DNA of 64,000 bases from Paragonimus westermani (GCA_008508345.1 QNGE01000143.1:8885-72884); one strand, 5' to 3'; counted from the first letter of the stretch, positions 25,505 to 37,281 are shown. The notes: a model not told the origin generated them from the letters alone. Made by a program: numbers and translations.

Positions 25505-25721
25505 TGTGTCGTCTGTTAGGTGTGACCTGCGCTTTCTCGGAGGATGTCGAAGACCTAACGACGTTCTCAGCTAAGAGACGAACCACTTCAAAGCGTGTGA
25601 ATTCCTTATTTGCATCTGAGCATTGCTTGCATCTAGTTGTTATTGAATTGCAAGCAGGAGAAAGACTGTTAATTTGGGGAGTAACGATTCCATAGGGAGA
25701 AAACGATGGTTTTATTTTCAT
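25505..25721 (-). mobile_element. Ty3/gypsy pol fragment G1' (duplicated piece)
   Basis: This is the same fingers-entry block of the gypsy reverse transcriptase as at 22,275-22,491, carried along in the duplication. It is cut off at the n, so the DLNGAYHQ block is missing here. Confidence 0.75.
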
Positions 25722-26861
25722 CGAGTATATGGGTTGGGTAAGATGGAGATTTTGAATCCAAGATGAAGCGAGTCATTGTATTATTATAAAGAAATAACAG
25801 TGTTCTTCAGCAAAACTTAAAACGCTGGTGGTCGCCATTGTTATTCTGCTTTTTTTAAATTCTTGCACCGTTCATTAGTTATAGCATCCAACCCAGGCGA
25901 TGGTATAACTTTCGGAACTGCCAATATTCACGATGGCATTCAAACTAATTCGGTCGATCAGCAACTTGGTAATCGCACTATAAAACAACCATGATCAGCA
26001 TGATCATCATCAGGTGCTGTACGCGAGGATAGAACTTGGAGTAAAGACAGTCAGTTTTGCGTTAGGACCGAACTTCCGCAACCTTCGGAAGTAATCTTCC
26101 TTTCTGCAGTCGGGCTTCTGCAATGCAACTGCTTGCTGTGGCCAAAGAAGAAACACTGAACTAGTCAAGGCTGCTGTTATTTTGTCCGTTGGTGCCTAAG
26201 ATTTTACAAGTGTATTTACGGCCTGTCGATTGTTCGTTTTAGCACCATAAGAAGGTAACACGGGGCTTTGCTACTATTGTCGCGGCTTCTGTGTCATTCC
26301 TAATGCTTGTTTACATGCCATCTAAAACCGAGGTCCTTTGCTTCAACCCCTTTTGGCAAATTCTTACATTAATCGTGTCGGTATCGTTTTGCGGCGTAGG
26401 TCTTAAATTTACGGTCTGTAGTTATATATATTTCAACTTTTGAATAAACTGATCGCGCGTCTGTCTATTTTCTCGTTTTCATCGATATTCTCACAAAGTA
26501 GTGCCCAACAACGAAAATCGGAATGTGAACCATTTCACGGGAGTCCCAACTGAAAGAGTATATCTGGAACAGGCCTCCCTGACGTAGTCGGGATTAGCAA
26601 ATGACTCCGGCACGTTGCTGCAAACACAGCCGTGTTTGCTGGTACGGGAGTGCATACGCACTCCGGGTTAGATCGCTCAACTCGTTCGTTCTACCGCTTT
26701 TGACACACTGCTCCACAATCGACCATCCTCATCATCATCGTAGCGGCGGAGAGCCTGACCAAAAAGTACTGTGAATCGGGCCGCCGCTCAGATCAACAGT
26801 GACGTGGAATATCCTGGAAGAGGGGAACATTAATAAAAGGTTAAGAAGTAATAAACGGAGA

Positions 26862-28250
26862 CTAGGCGGGTGAATTAGGAATGGTGTGGATGCAGGTAAG
26901 CCATTGACTGCGGCACACCGCTGTGTTGGATAGCGTCTCTAACCAGCGATTTGAGTGATCACGGTGACCCCAACCAGGCGGGCGACACCTACCCACTATG
27001 CTCAGTGGAGCAATCAAAGCTTTCATATCTCGTGACCATGTTGATGCTTGACCACCACGCGGCTTTACCCAGTATATAATGCCCGGCACGGTAAACGTTC
27101 ACCGAGTGTTCTGGAATACACGCCAACAAACGGCCGTCCACCGTATTAGTCTACACAGTGTGGACTAATTGGTGGAGACAGCGATGATCAGAAACGATAA
27201 GTCTGCCTTTACCTTCGTTGCGAACAGGCTACGTTCTCGAGTCACAGAGCAAAACAGAAGTTACACGAGCGTATTGTACGTTTCCTTTCAGCGAAAACCG
27301 AACGCTTTTTTGACGCCACAGATTTCGTAGGCTGGTAGAAGCAACTCGTGCCTTGGCTGTTCTTGCTAGCATCTCCTGAACAATATTACAAGCTGACGAG
27401 ATAGTGCTACCCAAGTACGTGAAACTACACACAGGCCCTAGCGGATTGTCCGCAATGACGCAGCGGGAGTGGAGGTGCTCCAGTTTTGAGGCAGCACTTT
27501 GCACTTTGAATGTACGAAATGCATTGCGTACAAACCAGTCTGATCACTCACCTTGTTCAGCATGGTCTACATGTTTTTGGCAGAAGGGCCAAGTAAAGCA
27601 GTGCCATCCGAGTACTCCAGGTCGGCCAACCAAGCGCCATGAATAAGCTCAGCATCAACTTCACTGGACTCCTCGAATGGACTTTCTAAAATGTCGTTCA
27701 TGACAAAATTGAACAAGGGGAAATCGAACACCCTTGACGAACACCACTGGAAGTGCTGAACGCTCGGGGCAGTTGTCCGTCAACTCTCACCCCGCTTGCA
27801 GAGTGAGCACACAATGATCTAAACAGATTCACCTGATCCCCTTGTACCCCCTTGTGAAGAAGACAGTTCCAGAGAACGTTGCGAGCAGCCGAATTGAAAG
27901 AAGCCTTTAAGTCTCGAAAGAGCACGGCCGTTGGCTGCCTGAGTGCAGATGTTCCAAGATTCGTCGCAGTTCAGAATGTGATCAGCGCATCTTCGGGCAG
28001 ATCGGAATCTAGTCCATTCTTCGCAGTCATGATTTTTCCTTATTGTAGTGAGCCGACGTAAAAATAAGGTCGGTGAGTAGCTTGGACGCAACAGGCACTA
28101 GACTGATGGTCCACAATCGACAACAGCTGATTAGCAACAAGCGCTTCGGCGACTGGAAGGTAGCACAGTGATGGCAGCCAGCATGTACTAACGAATGCAA
28201 CTGGACATGGTAAAAGTACGGTACCTCTCTAACAGTGTGCGCGACCATGG
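26862..28250 (-). mobile_element. RTE-like fragment, copy 2b
   Basis: Duplicate of the 23,632-25,020 fragment, with the same mutated YSDG box (27,603-27,614). One of the three noted substitutions changes a codon in the C-terminal segment (Ile versus Thr in FTYLGS-x-IS). Confidence 0.8.
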
Positions 28251-28669
28251 TGGTGTTCTTTTTATCAAGCGACGGATATCAAGTAGCAGCATTCATGAAA
28301 GAAACAGATTTGCGGATTGATGATAGGGTGATTGAAAACCGACAATTTTCTCACAGTAATTGAGACAAGCATTGTGGGCTGTGTGCTGAGGTTATATAGC
28401 CGTGTTGCAGAAAGGCTGGATAGCGTATTACGTTTATAAGTTTCGTGATCTCGCTGTCGAACCGTGTCGTTTTGTTTATTATTATGTACTGTTTCCATCT
28501 GATTTCTGAGTCAAATTGAGTGTCCTGGTCGACGGATTAAGAAAAAGCCACCAAATTCGGGATACACAATTGCATTTCGGCTCTCAAACACAATGGGGCT
28601 ACTGGTTCAGATGACCTCGCACGCGAATTTTCAACGAAGACGTGGGGCATAAGTAAAAGCCTGACTTAG

Positions 28670-28913
28670 GTGTTTGAACTGATGTTGACAATGGAAAACA
28701 TTCCCCTCTGTTGGGGTCATTCCATATTGTATCCCGTGTTCGAGAAAGTAGTCAAGGGCCCTTGCGAAAACCGTGAAGGGATTAGTTTGACTCCAGCCAT
28801 TACTAGGGTTCTGCTTTCCACTATACTTTATCGGAAATTTGATAGGAACATGCAGAGTTTCGTCACGTATGAAGGTGTACTGATAAGATTTGCAATCTTT
28901 GCTGCATTCTTCG
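28670..28913 (+). mobile_element. RTE-like reverse transcriptase fingers fragment, inverted
   Basis: The plus-strand frame reads YPVFEKVVKGPCENREGISL, the entry to an RTE reverse transcriptase. The bases are the reverse complement of 40,365-40,608 with few differences. The left flank, back to about 28,570, also matches the reverse complement of sequence up to about 40,710, with rising divergence. The fragment ends abruptly at the n at 28,914. Confidence 0.8.
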
Positions 28914-28914
28914 N
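28914..28914. other. single-n junction at an inversion edge
   Basis: The base to the left (28,913) corresponds to 40,365 read on the opposite strand. The base to the right (28,915) corresponds to 39,320 on the same strand. The n therefore marks a rearranged or misjoined boundary. Confidence 0.85.
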
Positions 28915-29960
28915 GTCGATTCAAAAATTTGAATCAAACTTGCAGAATTTGTGCACCGGCGGCGAAAATGCCCGTCAAATCTAAAAACCCTACTCACAGC
29001 CTGAGGTCGACAAATCATGGTTCCAGGTTCACCTTGGTTCTGCAAGCTCATCGGCCGAACTCTTGTCTTCATTAGCACAAGATGCCCATTGGAAATGGCC
29101 TGAAGTCTTCCCCATGCGAGTAGCCTTAACATCGGAAACCCTTCATCATATCTGACTATTATTCTCTCGTTTCGGTGTTCTGTGGTGACTAACGACAGAC
29201 TACGGTTGAGTTCGGTGAAATTTCGAAAATTTTGTACCAACAGAGGCATCCAACATGTATTCACGCCCACTTGTCACCGACAACCTAGTGTTTGAGTGGA
29301 GAGAGATTCGCAGACACGCTTAAGAGTGCCCTACAGAAATCGGCAGAGGGAGTGGGTAATGTTCTCCTGAGAGCCTACTGTTGAACAGTCACCAGAAATG
29401 CCTTAGATAAGGGAATATCTCTATCGTCTCTAGCGTTTATACCATCCACCACTTCTGTGTCGCTAATGGTTCAAATTTCAAATTACACGAACCGATCAAC
29501 AATCTTCTCAATCTCATTATCCAACACCAAGTATAGGTAATCACGACAGTTTTGAAGAGACACTTTGCACTTGGAATCCGTAAAAATGTATTCTGAAATA
29601 GTTCGCGTAGCACGAAATTACATCCAACATTCCCTGCACTGCTTGAAATGGCCAATAGTCAGCGCCTTACCGTCAGCATAGTGAAGATCAATCAAGTTTT
29701 CACTAGGTATGTGTTCCACGTTGCCATATGATGAGCACCGCAGACAGTCCTCTTATTTTGCCTATGACAAACTTAAGTCAATGTGGAGAAACTGAACAGT
29801 CTTGTCGCGAATGCTCTTGGTGCTGAGACTGTCAGACAGATCACCATAAACTCTGACCTAAGCTGAAGTGTGAAAATAAAGTGCCGACAATATGTTCACG
29901 TACTTGTTCTGTACACGCCTGTGTAGATTGATCGACCGAATCGAACGTATCTCCCTAACC
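28915..29960 (-). repeat. 1,046-bp near-identical repeat, copy 1 (RTE-like 3' part)
   Basis: The block matches 39,320-40,365 at a constant offset of 10,405. I saw three clustered differences by eye, at 29,752, 29,759 and 29,760. It holds the C-terminal part of an RTE-like element on the minus strand, including a catalytic box mutated to YADG (29,669-29,680). Its left end carries an 18-bp inverted repeat (28,918-28,935). Its right end is fused without an n to gypsy sequence at 29,961. Confidence 0.9.
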
Positions 29961-31640
29961 CTATTTGGCTATAGTTCTTTTCAGTCAACTTTAGTGCGGC
30001 CGAAACATGTGAGAATGCTTTTATGAAGTATCCGATAATTTATACAAAATGACTGTTTCGATACCACACTTCGACGCATCTACCGTAACACAGTTTTTAA
30101 TTTTGAGTCGTAGTGCGTTATAGGCAAATTTGGGGTCGAAATTGGCCTAGCATGGGAAATGAATGAACGGACAGGTCCTTGACTACAGCCATGGAGAATC
30201 CTTCGTGAGCAAATTATTCCGTGGTGCGCGAACGTCACGCATATGAGGCACACAGTTATTTTGATAGTTCGCCAAACCCAGGAGCTTCCAGACGGTGATC
30301 TTATATGGTGGCAGAAACATCTGTCACAGCTTTATCTTCCGTCCATCTGGCCTACGACTCTTCTGATCAACAAGTAAACTTGAATATCGAATAATTTTTG
30401 CGGAACAAAAATTTGCTGGGCCTAAAATGTAAACCATATTCTTCAGTGTATTTAAAAACCGGAGCAAGATACGGCTGGTGGTCTTCGGCTGCCACATTTT
30501 CAGTGATACTGTCGTCCAAGTAAGTCACCACACACGGTAAACCACGTGACATCGTGTTCGTGAGTCATTGAGAGGTCACTGAGGCACATCCCGCGCAAAA
30601 AAACAGGCGGTTGTACTGATACAATGTTGGTAGTGAGAAACGGTTTACCTCATATGCCATCCATTACTTGTAGATTAGTCTCCGAAAAATCGATTTTAGG
30701 GAAAACCCTGTCACCGTTTAGCTTTGTGTATAGATTCTCGGGAGTAGGCAGTGGATATTGATTGGTCTCCCGTACTTTGTTGAGACCACCTGAGAAGTCA
30801 CTACGTAGTCGGATAACCATTCACCTTTTTGATTTGCAATATTGGTATGGCCCGAACTGAATTATCTACTAGAATGGGATAGGAAGCTGTTTTTATAAGC
30901 AGGTGAAGTTACAGGGTAAATTTTGCTTGTGTACACAAAGTGATTATGGTATTGTCCTTACGATTGCGAAACGGTTCTTGTTTTCACGCCTTCCTTCCAG
31001 TGACATTAGTTTCTGATAGGAGGGCCTCATTTAGCAGCGTAACGGATCTTAGTGCAGAATGAACCCAATGACACATTGAATAAGGTTATCACTTCAGTCT
31101 ATACCCCATAACTTCAACGTCAGATCTTTTACAGTATAACAGCTATTAGTAACATGTAAATCACTATGTTTAAACCTGCACTTTAACTGTTCCACAAATG
31201 GAATTCAAGAATCCGAAGCATTCCGTGCCACATGATTGGTTTTCACTTATGGCGAGCTGTGTAAACGATCCCATGTTTCCTCTGAGATGAGAATAATATC
31301 AGATACCGTGTCCATTTCCGGGCGTACTTTTATGCCATTCAGTAGTGTTATATTTTCTGTTACTTGAACTGTCACCATCGAATGTCGGCGAGACAGCGCT
31401 GGTTCGAGTACTATCGTAGTTTTGCGTCTCATTGGGCCCTTAGAAGTGCCTAGACTGGGGCGCCCTTTCACGACGATCCTCTTTATATCCACATTTTCTG
31501 AGTCTTCGGCGTGTGTGATTTCGAAGTTAGCGAACCCGCGCGCATTGACATTCTCCGCATTACCAGCACACACTCGGTGGCCTTGTTGAGAATTATGTCG
31601 CCTGAAGATCTGCTTTTTAAGCGAAACAAACGCCGACATT
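29961..31640 (-). mobile_element. Ty3/gypsy-type pol fragment G2 (protease, reverse transcriptase)
   Basis: Minus-strand order is as follows. 31,639-31,247 holds the pepsin-like protease, where the active-site DTGS reads DTVS followed by DIILIS. A KIDFSETNLQV block lies near 30,690. A frame at 30,552-30,367 holds an intact YLDD box (30,511-30,522). Near 30,300-30,200 lies the GLANYQNN-FVPHMRDVRAP block that follows the polymerase in gypsy elements. There are stops and frame changes throughout, and the glycine of the protease triad is lost, so it is inactive. LTRs and integrase are not seen; the fragment ends at the fusion with the RTE repeat. Confidence 0.75.
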
Positions 31641-32740
31641 TTCTTTACTATTGCATTGGTTTCTAACCAATGTAGTATCGGTTTTGAGATTTATTAATTA
31701 CCGACATTTATCTGCCAAAATCTGCAACGTCATACCTGGGTTTTCTTCAAGATGCGGTAACATATTTGTACGAATATCCACATCTGATGCTGGTTTACGT
31801 CCACCCATAAGGAGAAAGCGTTTAAACTAATCTCTGGTGAGACTTAATAGCATGAATTTCTCACACACGATTAATCACACCGGCGACTGTTAAGTTCTGC
31901 CTATTGAATTGCACACAGGTAAAATGAATGTTTAACAGTGACGTGCGCTCATTGAAAATGTAGGCTGAACACTACAGTGTCTTGGAATGAAAATTCACAG
32001 GTTTGCTGCGTTCCTACTGGGCAAATCTATGCGATCTTGTTGAAGCCAGCTAAACGGTTCCTCAAAAAGTTTAGCCCATCTACCACGTCAGTGTGACTGA
32101 CTGTCGCTAACTGAACCGTTCTTCCTAAGTATGGTTCCGATTACACCAACCCGTCTGTTGCACATGCACGGATAAGTGAGTGGCACCATCGTTCTTAGAT
32201 AAAAATGCTCGCTTCCCGTTCGTTCAACCAGCTGATACTTGCAGTCTGCGCACGATTTTCGTCAGCGTGCATTTAAGTTCTTGATGGTGGCCGTCATGCT
32301 CAGAGTCAGGTAGAATCAAAGGACGCATTTTCATAAAGTTTGCAGTTGTGACAGAAATTCAACTCTGTCGCAACTACACAGCTCCTCCTTGACGTACATC
32401 ATCACACCAAGTATTTGTAGCTGCCGCGGTAGGTTCCTACTATTAGTTCGGTTCTCTTGCGTGGTCTACTTTGGGTAATCTTTTTTTGTAAGTGACGATT
32501 AACGAACCTTTCTTACACCCTCTTCTTTCGAAAGTCAATTGTCTTGTCTTCATGGATGTAGAACAAAACCAGTGTGTACAACAGTGTACTCCGAGTTAAG
32601 GGGGTTGCTCCAGCATGTGATAGTCTGTAACAGAGTGGTGCCATTAGTAGCTGTCTTCTATGTGGTAGATTTGTGTTCATGGCTGGAGTGATAAAGGCAG
32701 TCTACATGTGGTAACGTATTTCTCCTTGTGTCAAAACACT
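31641..32740. other. no recognisable gene
   Basis: The stretch lies between gypsy fragment G2 and an RTE endonuclease scrap. No motif could be assigned. It could include the gag region upstream of G2 or decayed RTE sequence. Confidence 0.35.
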
Positions 32741-32900
32741 CTACCCAAAATACTGACTGTGAAGCATGCACATTTGCAACAACTTTCCACTGTTGTCAAT
32801 GCCTTGTGCTCGGACACCAAACATCCCAACCAGCCGCTTTTCACCGATGGAGAGACGACCAAAGTAAGCATTCTGACTAAATGTTAATACGCTGATATCT
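32741..32900 (-). mobile_element. RTE-like endonuclease scrap
   Basis: The minus-strand frame contains NAYFGRLSIGEKRLVGMFGV and then DNSGKLLQMC, which correspond to the conserved Asn-Ala-x-x-Gly endonuclease block seen at 20,956 on the other strand. Only this segment is recognisable. Confidence 0.6.
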
Positions 32901-32959
32901 CTGTTCGGCGTACGTCTTAAGGTTGATGATAGCATTGTAGAGCCATTTCTTGGTAACAT

Positions 32960-33978
32960 CTGAACTCATCTCCGTTAGGTCTCACACTGATATAATGAAT
33001 ATACAATGCCCTCTCGATTTACATTGGCAGACTTCAATTGATGTACTGAGTCTGTCAACGCGCATACGATTGTACACTGGAATCCGATCGACCAAGCGTT
33101 GCGCCGCTTTGGAGCTCAGTGCGACCCTCATTCCAGCTTGATCACAAGACTCATTATCGGTGTCGCCATAGAAAAGCGTTTAGAGGTGAGCTCCAGTAAA
33201 TACTGGCGCAATGATCACAAGTATGCATACCAAAGAGAATATACATCAAGCTCCAAACTTCAGAGAGTATCCGCCGGAACGGGTTTGCCTGAAAACACGA
33301 AAATTAGTAGTATTACTGTTTACCAGTTGTATTGATTTTTTTTTACCAAAAATTCCCACCCAACTATACCGTCTTGTATAGCCAAGGAAGGTGAAAATTG
33401 TTGGTGTCAAAATGGAGCACGAAGTCATTAAATGCTGTATGATGTTACTGCAAGGAAAGTGGTTACGTAAGGCGCGTCCTGGTCGTTTATGTCGCGGATG
33501 ACAGCTAACTTGAGGGCCTTTTGTAACGGTACAACCGTACAGGGTGACCGTCATGTAATGCGCACTTTTCGTTCTCTTGGGTCCCATATAGTATCGTGTC
33601 AAACAAACCCAAAGCGGCATAATGTCAGGAAGAGTCATTTCCTTTTCCAAAACATTTACTGTTTCATACCTCTTGGGATTGCCCGTTAGGATATAACCGA
33701 AAAACGTGCGTTGCAGGGGTTGGCAGTTGTTTGGTTTTGTTGACTACATACAGTTTTGCGAGCCCATCATTCTTCTCTTTTTCAGTTGGCCGAATTTTGT
33801 CTGACGAATGAATGATGTATGTCTGCTGGACGTCCATTATAAGTAACATTCGTTCCTGCACTCTTGTTGCCAACGACAAACTGATCGCTCGGTCTTGGCA
33901 ATCGCAGACCTTAGGTACATATTACAAATATGTAGACGGATGTGAAACTCCCTGTTATGAAGAGTTCGAGCGACGAGC
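32960..33978. other. no recognisable gene
   Basis: A 134-codon minus-strand frame (33,246-33,650) and shorter frames lie here without a family motif. Length alone does not separate them from chance. Confidence 0.35.
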
Positions 33979-34069
33979 GTGAAACGCCCTACGTTGACAC
34001 CAGGACAGGTAGGTCGGGGTAAGTGTTACGGGGACAACGGACCCTTTCAACAGAACTCCCATCTTGTTG

Positions 34070-34207
34070 AGATGGCTTGGGCACCTCGTTCTGGAGAATG
34101 CACGTTGGAATGTTCCCTGTGGATACCCCGGCGCAGATATGCGGCTGACATCTACGGAGTTTTCTGGGGTATTAGAATGTCGCTGTTAACATTGCCTGTA
34201 GAACTTC
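34070..34207 (+). mobile_element. RTE-like ORF end fragment
   Basis: The plus-strand frame reads RWLGHLVLENARWNVPCG, resembling the conserved RWLGHVLRM block near the C-terminus of RTE-type proteins. A stop follows within about 30 codons. The piece is short and assigned by this block alone. Confidence 0.45.
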
Positions 34208-34254
34208 GGAAACACATGAATGATCTGTTCTAGGAAGGGCAAGACCTCTGGCCC

Positions 34255-34740
34255 GTGATTGTTCGCAGTGTTGGATGCGAAAGCAGAGCTTGGAGGATAT
34301 CTGGATAATCTGCGGACTGTTGCGAACCAGGCCTTTGCGTAACGCACCGAAGACAAGCGGCAGCTAGCGACTCGAGAACGGTCTGGAGGAAAACTGTTGG
34401 ACACAACAGCGCGAACGGAATTTGTTCGATGCTTGTCAGCATATCTGGTCGAGGCTATTTGTGTGGCGTCCGCTTTCTCCTCGGCGATCTCACATGGAGG
34501 CTGAGCTTCTAAGGTTGTCTGAATCGTGCCTAGTGGTGACGGGAGATAAGCGATTAGTATGACTCTGGATGAGCCTGATCAGATGGGCACCGTACACCAT
34601 AGCCGCTAATTCCAGAAAGAATTGTTCTTATTGTGGACGACTTGGTACAGCTGCTCCGTGTTGCAGCCACAACGGGCGTCCAGACTGCAGTGTGCCATTG
34701 GCAGCCGATGGCAGCAAACTGAGTGGCCATAAATGGTAAG
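34255..34740 (+). mobile_element. Ty3/gypsy-type gag fragment G3
   Basis: The plus-strand frame reads LFAVLDAKAELGGYLDNLRT, then, after an in-frame stop, RTEDKRQLATRE and FVRCLSAYLVEAI, the usual late capsid block of gypsy gag. About 170 bases further on, a NCSYCGRLGTAAPCC segment fits a CCHC zinc knuckle whose His is replaced by Thr. The order and spacing fit gag. The stops and the lost His indicate a dead copy. Confidence 0.6.
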
Positions 34741-35066
34741 TCCGAATATATCTCCTGTAAACCTATTTAAGGGGTCCAAACTATCTAATACAGGCTTAAA
34801 GATAAATGAAAATTCTATCTGGGTTTCAATCGATGTGAAGGTTTTGTGTAAGCCATCGAGACTAAAGTTTGCCACCGAACTGGCGAACTGAGGAACCTTA
34901 GAGCGACTAACAGCTGTTTGTATTGTTCCTCCTTTCTTAATTATGCACCCTGTGCTTTTAATATATCATTCTGTGTATTTTTAGCCATTCGGTATTAATG
35001 AGATGCTCGGTTTTGATATCTATTCTACATGTGTTACTCCTCGGTTCGTATTGAGAGCAACTCGGA

Positions 35067-35522
35067 ATGTCCGCGGATGCTATACAGAATGAGGTGAGCT
35101 CTCTATACTACGTCTACTTGTTTGCTTTTAGCTCTGTGGGATTTTAGAACGACTCAACGCGCTTCCGCCATCAGAGAGGGATGAGCTGTTAGGTTTTTTA
35201 AAGTGCTTTTTATCGCCACTGGACGGTGTGGCAACCTCCTCACCGAACTCAAACTCAGAATATGCAGTCACTCATCCTGATGATTCTGCCGTTTTTGTTT
35301 CTCCTGCTGATAACATTGACCCAGTGTCTGTGGACCCGAACACGGTTACAGGTCAGGACTTAAACGGACCCTTTATTCTTGGAGGTAACATCCGTTGTTT
35401 TACTAAAGAGTCGTCTAGATACTCTAAATTTGGGTTTTTTTGTGCAGACGCAAGAAAAGTCCACAAACACTCCTAGCGAGAATTCACATTTAGTAATTTC
35501 AGAAAGCCAGGATAAACAGCCG
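35067..35522 (+). CDS. 5' exons of an unidentified multi-exon gene
   Basis: I infer a start exon ATG (35,067) encoding MSADAIQNE up to a GTGAGC donor at 35,094, then a 38-nt intron ending in a pyrimidine-rich TTTTAG, then an exon from 35,132 encoding LCGILERLNALPPSERDELL and onward to about 35,384 (donor GTAACA). A third coding segment ends at 35,522 before GTAAGC. Its acceptor is either 35,447 or, in matching phase, 35,454. The protein is Ser/Asp/Pro-rich after a short predicted helix, and I recognise no domain. Such tiny 5' introns are known in flukes. These exons may be the start of the zinc-finger gene at 44.8-59.5 kb or a separate small gene; a possible terminal exon with a stop lies at 35,822-35,875. 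Confidence 0.55.
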
Positions 35523-36708
35523 GTAAGCTATTCACGGTGCTAATTAACTTGAGCAGCGCATGTAAGTCTTAGCTTTGTCATCATGTAGATTTCAACATAA
35601 GCAATCTGTCGATCTCCTTGACTAACATCCGGTGCTAACGATCTGGGCGATACAGCAGAAAGAGGTACTATACAGTTATGAATTCTGTGGTGATTTCTTT
35701 TCATCTTCTTTCCAATCACCACCAGTGGACATGGTTCATTCATATATGTTTACTGAAACGTTTCAGCACGGTTTCCTCACGGTGTTTTTTTTAATGTTTC
35801 ATGATCCACTTTGTTTACCAGGCTCATGTGACGAAACTAAGATATTCTTCAGTTAGAAGCAACACAGTTGGCTGAGAGCAGTAAAATCACATAGTAGCCC
35901 ACCATATAGCGGCTTTTTTCAGTGATTTCTTTACGGATACTGACTTTCAGTTTTACTTTTCCTTGGTTAGGGCTCCTTCCCAGTTGTTGTCACTGGTGCC
36001 ACTTATTCTATATCCGCGTGAGTGTTAACGTGGTAGCAGTAGCAATTTTGAAACCTCGGCTACTTCCACTCTTGCTTTGGTATGGACAGCCTGATGCTAT
36101 TCACACCTTCCCGCAGCGTCGCATGATAGTGAATACCACTGTGAGATTTTTCAGCACACTTTTGAGAGCTAACATAAAAGTTTTCATTTTATGGGTTATC
36201 TCATTGTACAACTTTGACTTGAATAAAAACCATTCAGACTACCGGAGAATCTCGTTAACTTTATGCGAAAATCACCAAGCAGCACGTTGTCATGATTGGC
36301 TACACGAATTGTAAGCGTAACACGTAAGGTGTCCAACGATTACCGACGGCCACGATATCGGTGAGCACGTACCCCGTTAGGCATGACCGATTCGTCTTTG
36401 GACTCGGTGAGAAGAATTGTCTAAAGCCGGAACCGCATCACCTGTCCACTTTTGGTGCACAACATGATGCGCATACCTGACCAAAAGCGTCAAACGCTAA
36501 CAAATCACTGCTGAAACTGCTACAATAATGTTGCCATCGATGGATGGGCAACTACAAGGTTTAAGCATATTCGACGATTTCAAGTTAATGCTAACGGACT
36601 ATGTTTGTAGCCGGAAACTGTTTGAATCGGTGAGCACAACAGTGTATCCTGATGTGATTTCATGATGACGTATGGGGCTACATATTTGATTAATTCCAGT
36701 TGTGAGAA
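35523..36708 (+). other. intron or flank of the 35-kb gene
   Basis: The stretch contains two further acceptor-like sites (35,730 and 35,821) with short open stretches that I cannot order into one phase. A TATGGACAGCC-containing open segment near 36,080-36,140 ends at a GTGAGA that could be a donor. None is secure. Confidence 0.3.
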
Positions 36709-36795
36709 GTCAGGGTTTCGGTTGGATTCGAACCAGCGACAAATACAGCATGCTTCAACGCGGCAGGCGCTCTACTAGCTGAGCTACGAAGCCAT
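36709..36795 (-). mobile_element. tRNA-derived SINE head (Pol III boxes A and B)
   Basis: On the minus strand the sequence starts GGCTTCGTAGCTCAGCTAG (box A and D-arm, with the stem GCTC/GAGC), then has a perfect box B GGTTCGAATCC with a T-arm, and ends in a strand that pairs with the acceptor stem with one mismatch. The segment between the D-arm and T-arm is 31 bases and cannot form a normal anticodon stem. A functional tRNA is therefore unlikely and a tRNA-derived SINE head is the better reading. Confidence 0.6.
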
Positions 36796-37281
36796 CTCAG
36801 GAGCTCGGAAATGTCACATTTGGACTCTGTTACGAAATAGATTCCGGAGGGGTACTGAAGAGGAGGAATCGGGTGCATTTAAAAAAACGAGTAACACCGG
36901 ATGAAGAACTCCTCCTCAGAGAGAAGTATTATTACGAACCAGGAGTGGATTGTGCTACGAAAAAAGGAAGGGTGTAAAGGGAGTGGATTGGACAACCGCA
37001 TCGATACGAAGTCAACCAGTGATTCACAGAAGGCTACTACGACCAATCAGTGTCGAAAACGCGAACAGACTGGTATGTCATCGCGGGGACCAATCAGCAC
37101 GGCACGCTGCTCTAGCATCGGATTTTGTTATAACGAGCACCGGAGTAAAACAAGTTGTTTAAGTGCGTCACGCGTTAAAACAACAGAGCTACAAGCGGAG
37201 TCGAGCCGACCAATGAGAAAGCGAAAGCGTCAATACCAATTGTAATTCTTTATTTTGCCGATGCGTCTAGTCTATAAAATA
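36796..37281. other. no recognisable gene
   Basis: A 114-codon plus-strand frame (36,901-37,245) is Ser/Arg/Lys-rich and overlaps another open frame. No splice or family support is seen. Confidence 0.35.

Larger units (their letters stand above)
25505..28733. repeat. 3.23-kb near-identical tandem duplication, copy 2
   Basis: Second copy of 22,275-25,503. Copy 1 stops at the n, whereas copy 2 continues without interruption into more RTE reverse transcriptase sequence (28,734-28,913). Confidence 0.95.

Noticed and set aside
33246..33650. 134-codon minus-strand open frame
   Set aside because: Length is within chance expectation for six frames over 64 kb; no family motif and no splice support.
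36709..36795. Functional tRNA gene
   Set aside because: Boxes A and B and most of the acceptor stem fit, but no anticodon stem can be formed in the 31 bases between the D- and T-arms.
36901..37245. 114-codon Ser/Arg-rich plus-strand frame
   Set aside because: Overlaps another open frame, low-complexity composition, no supporting neighbour or splice sites.
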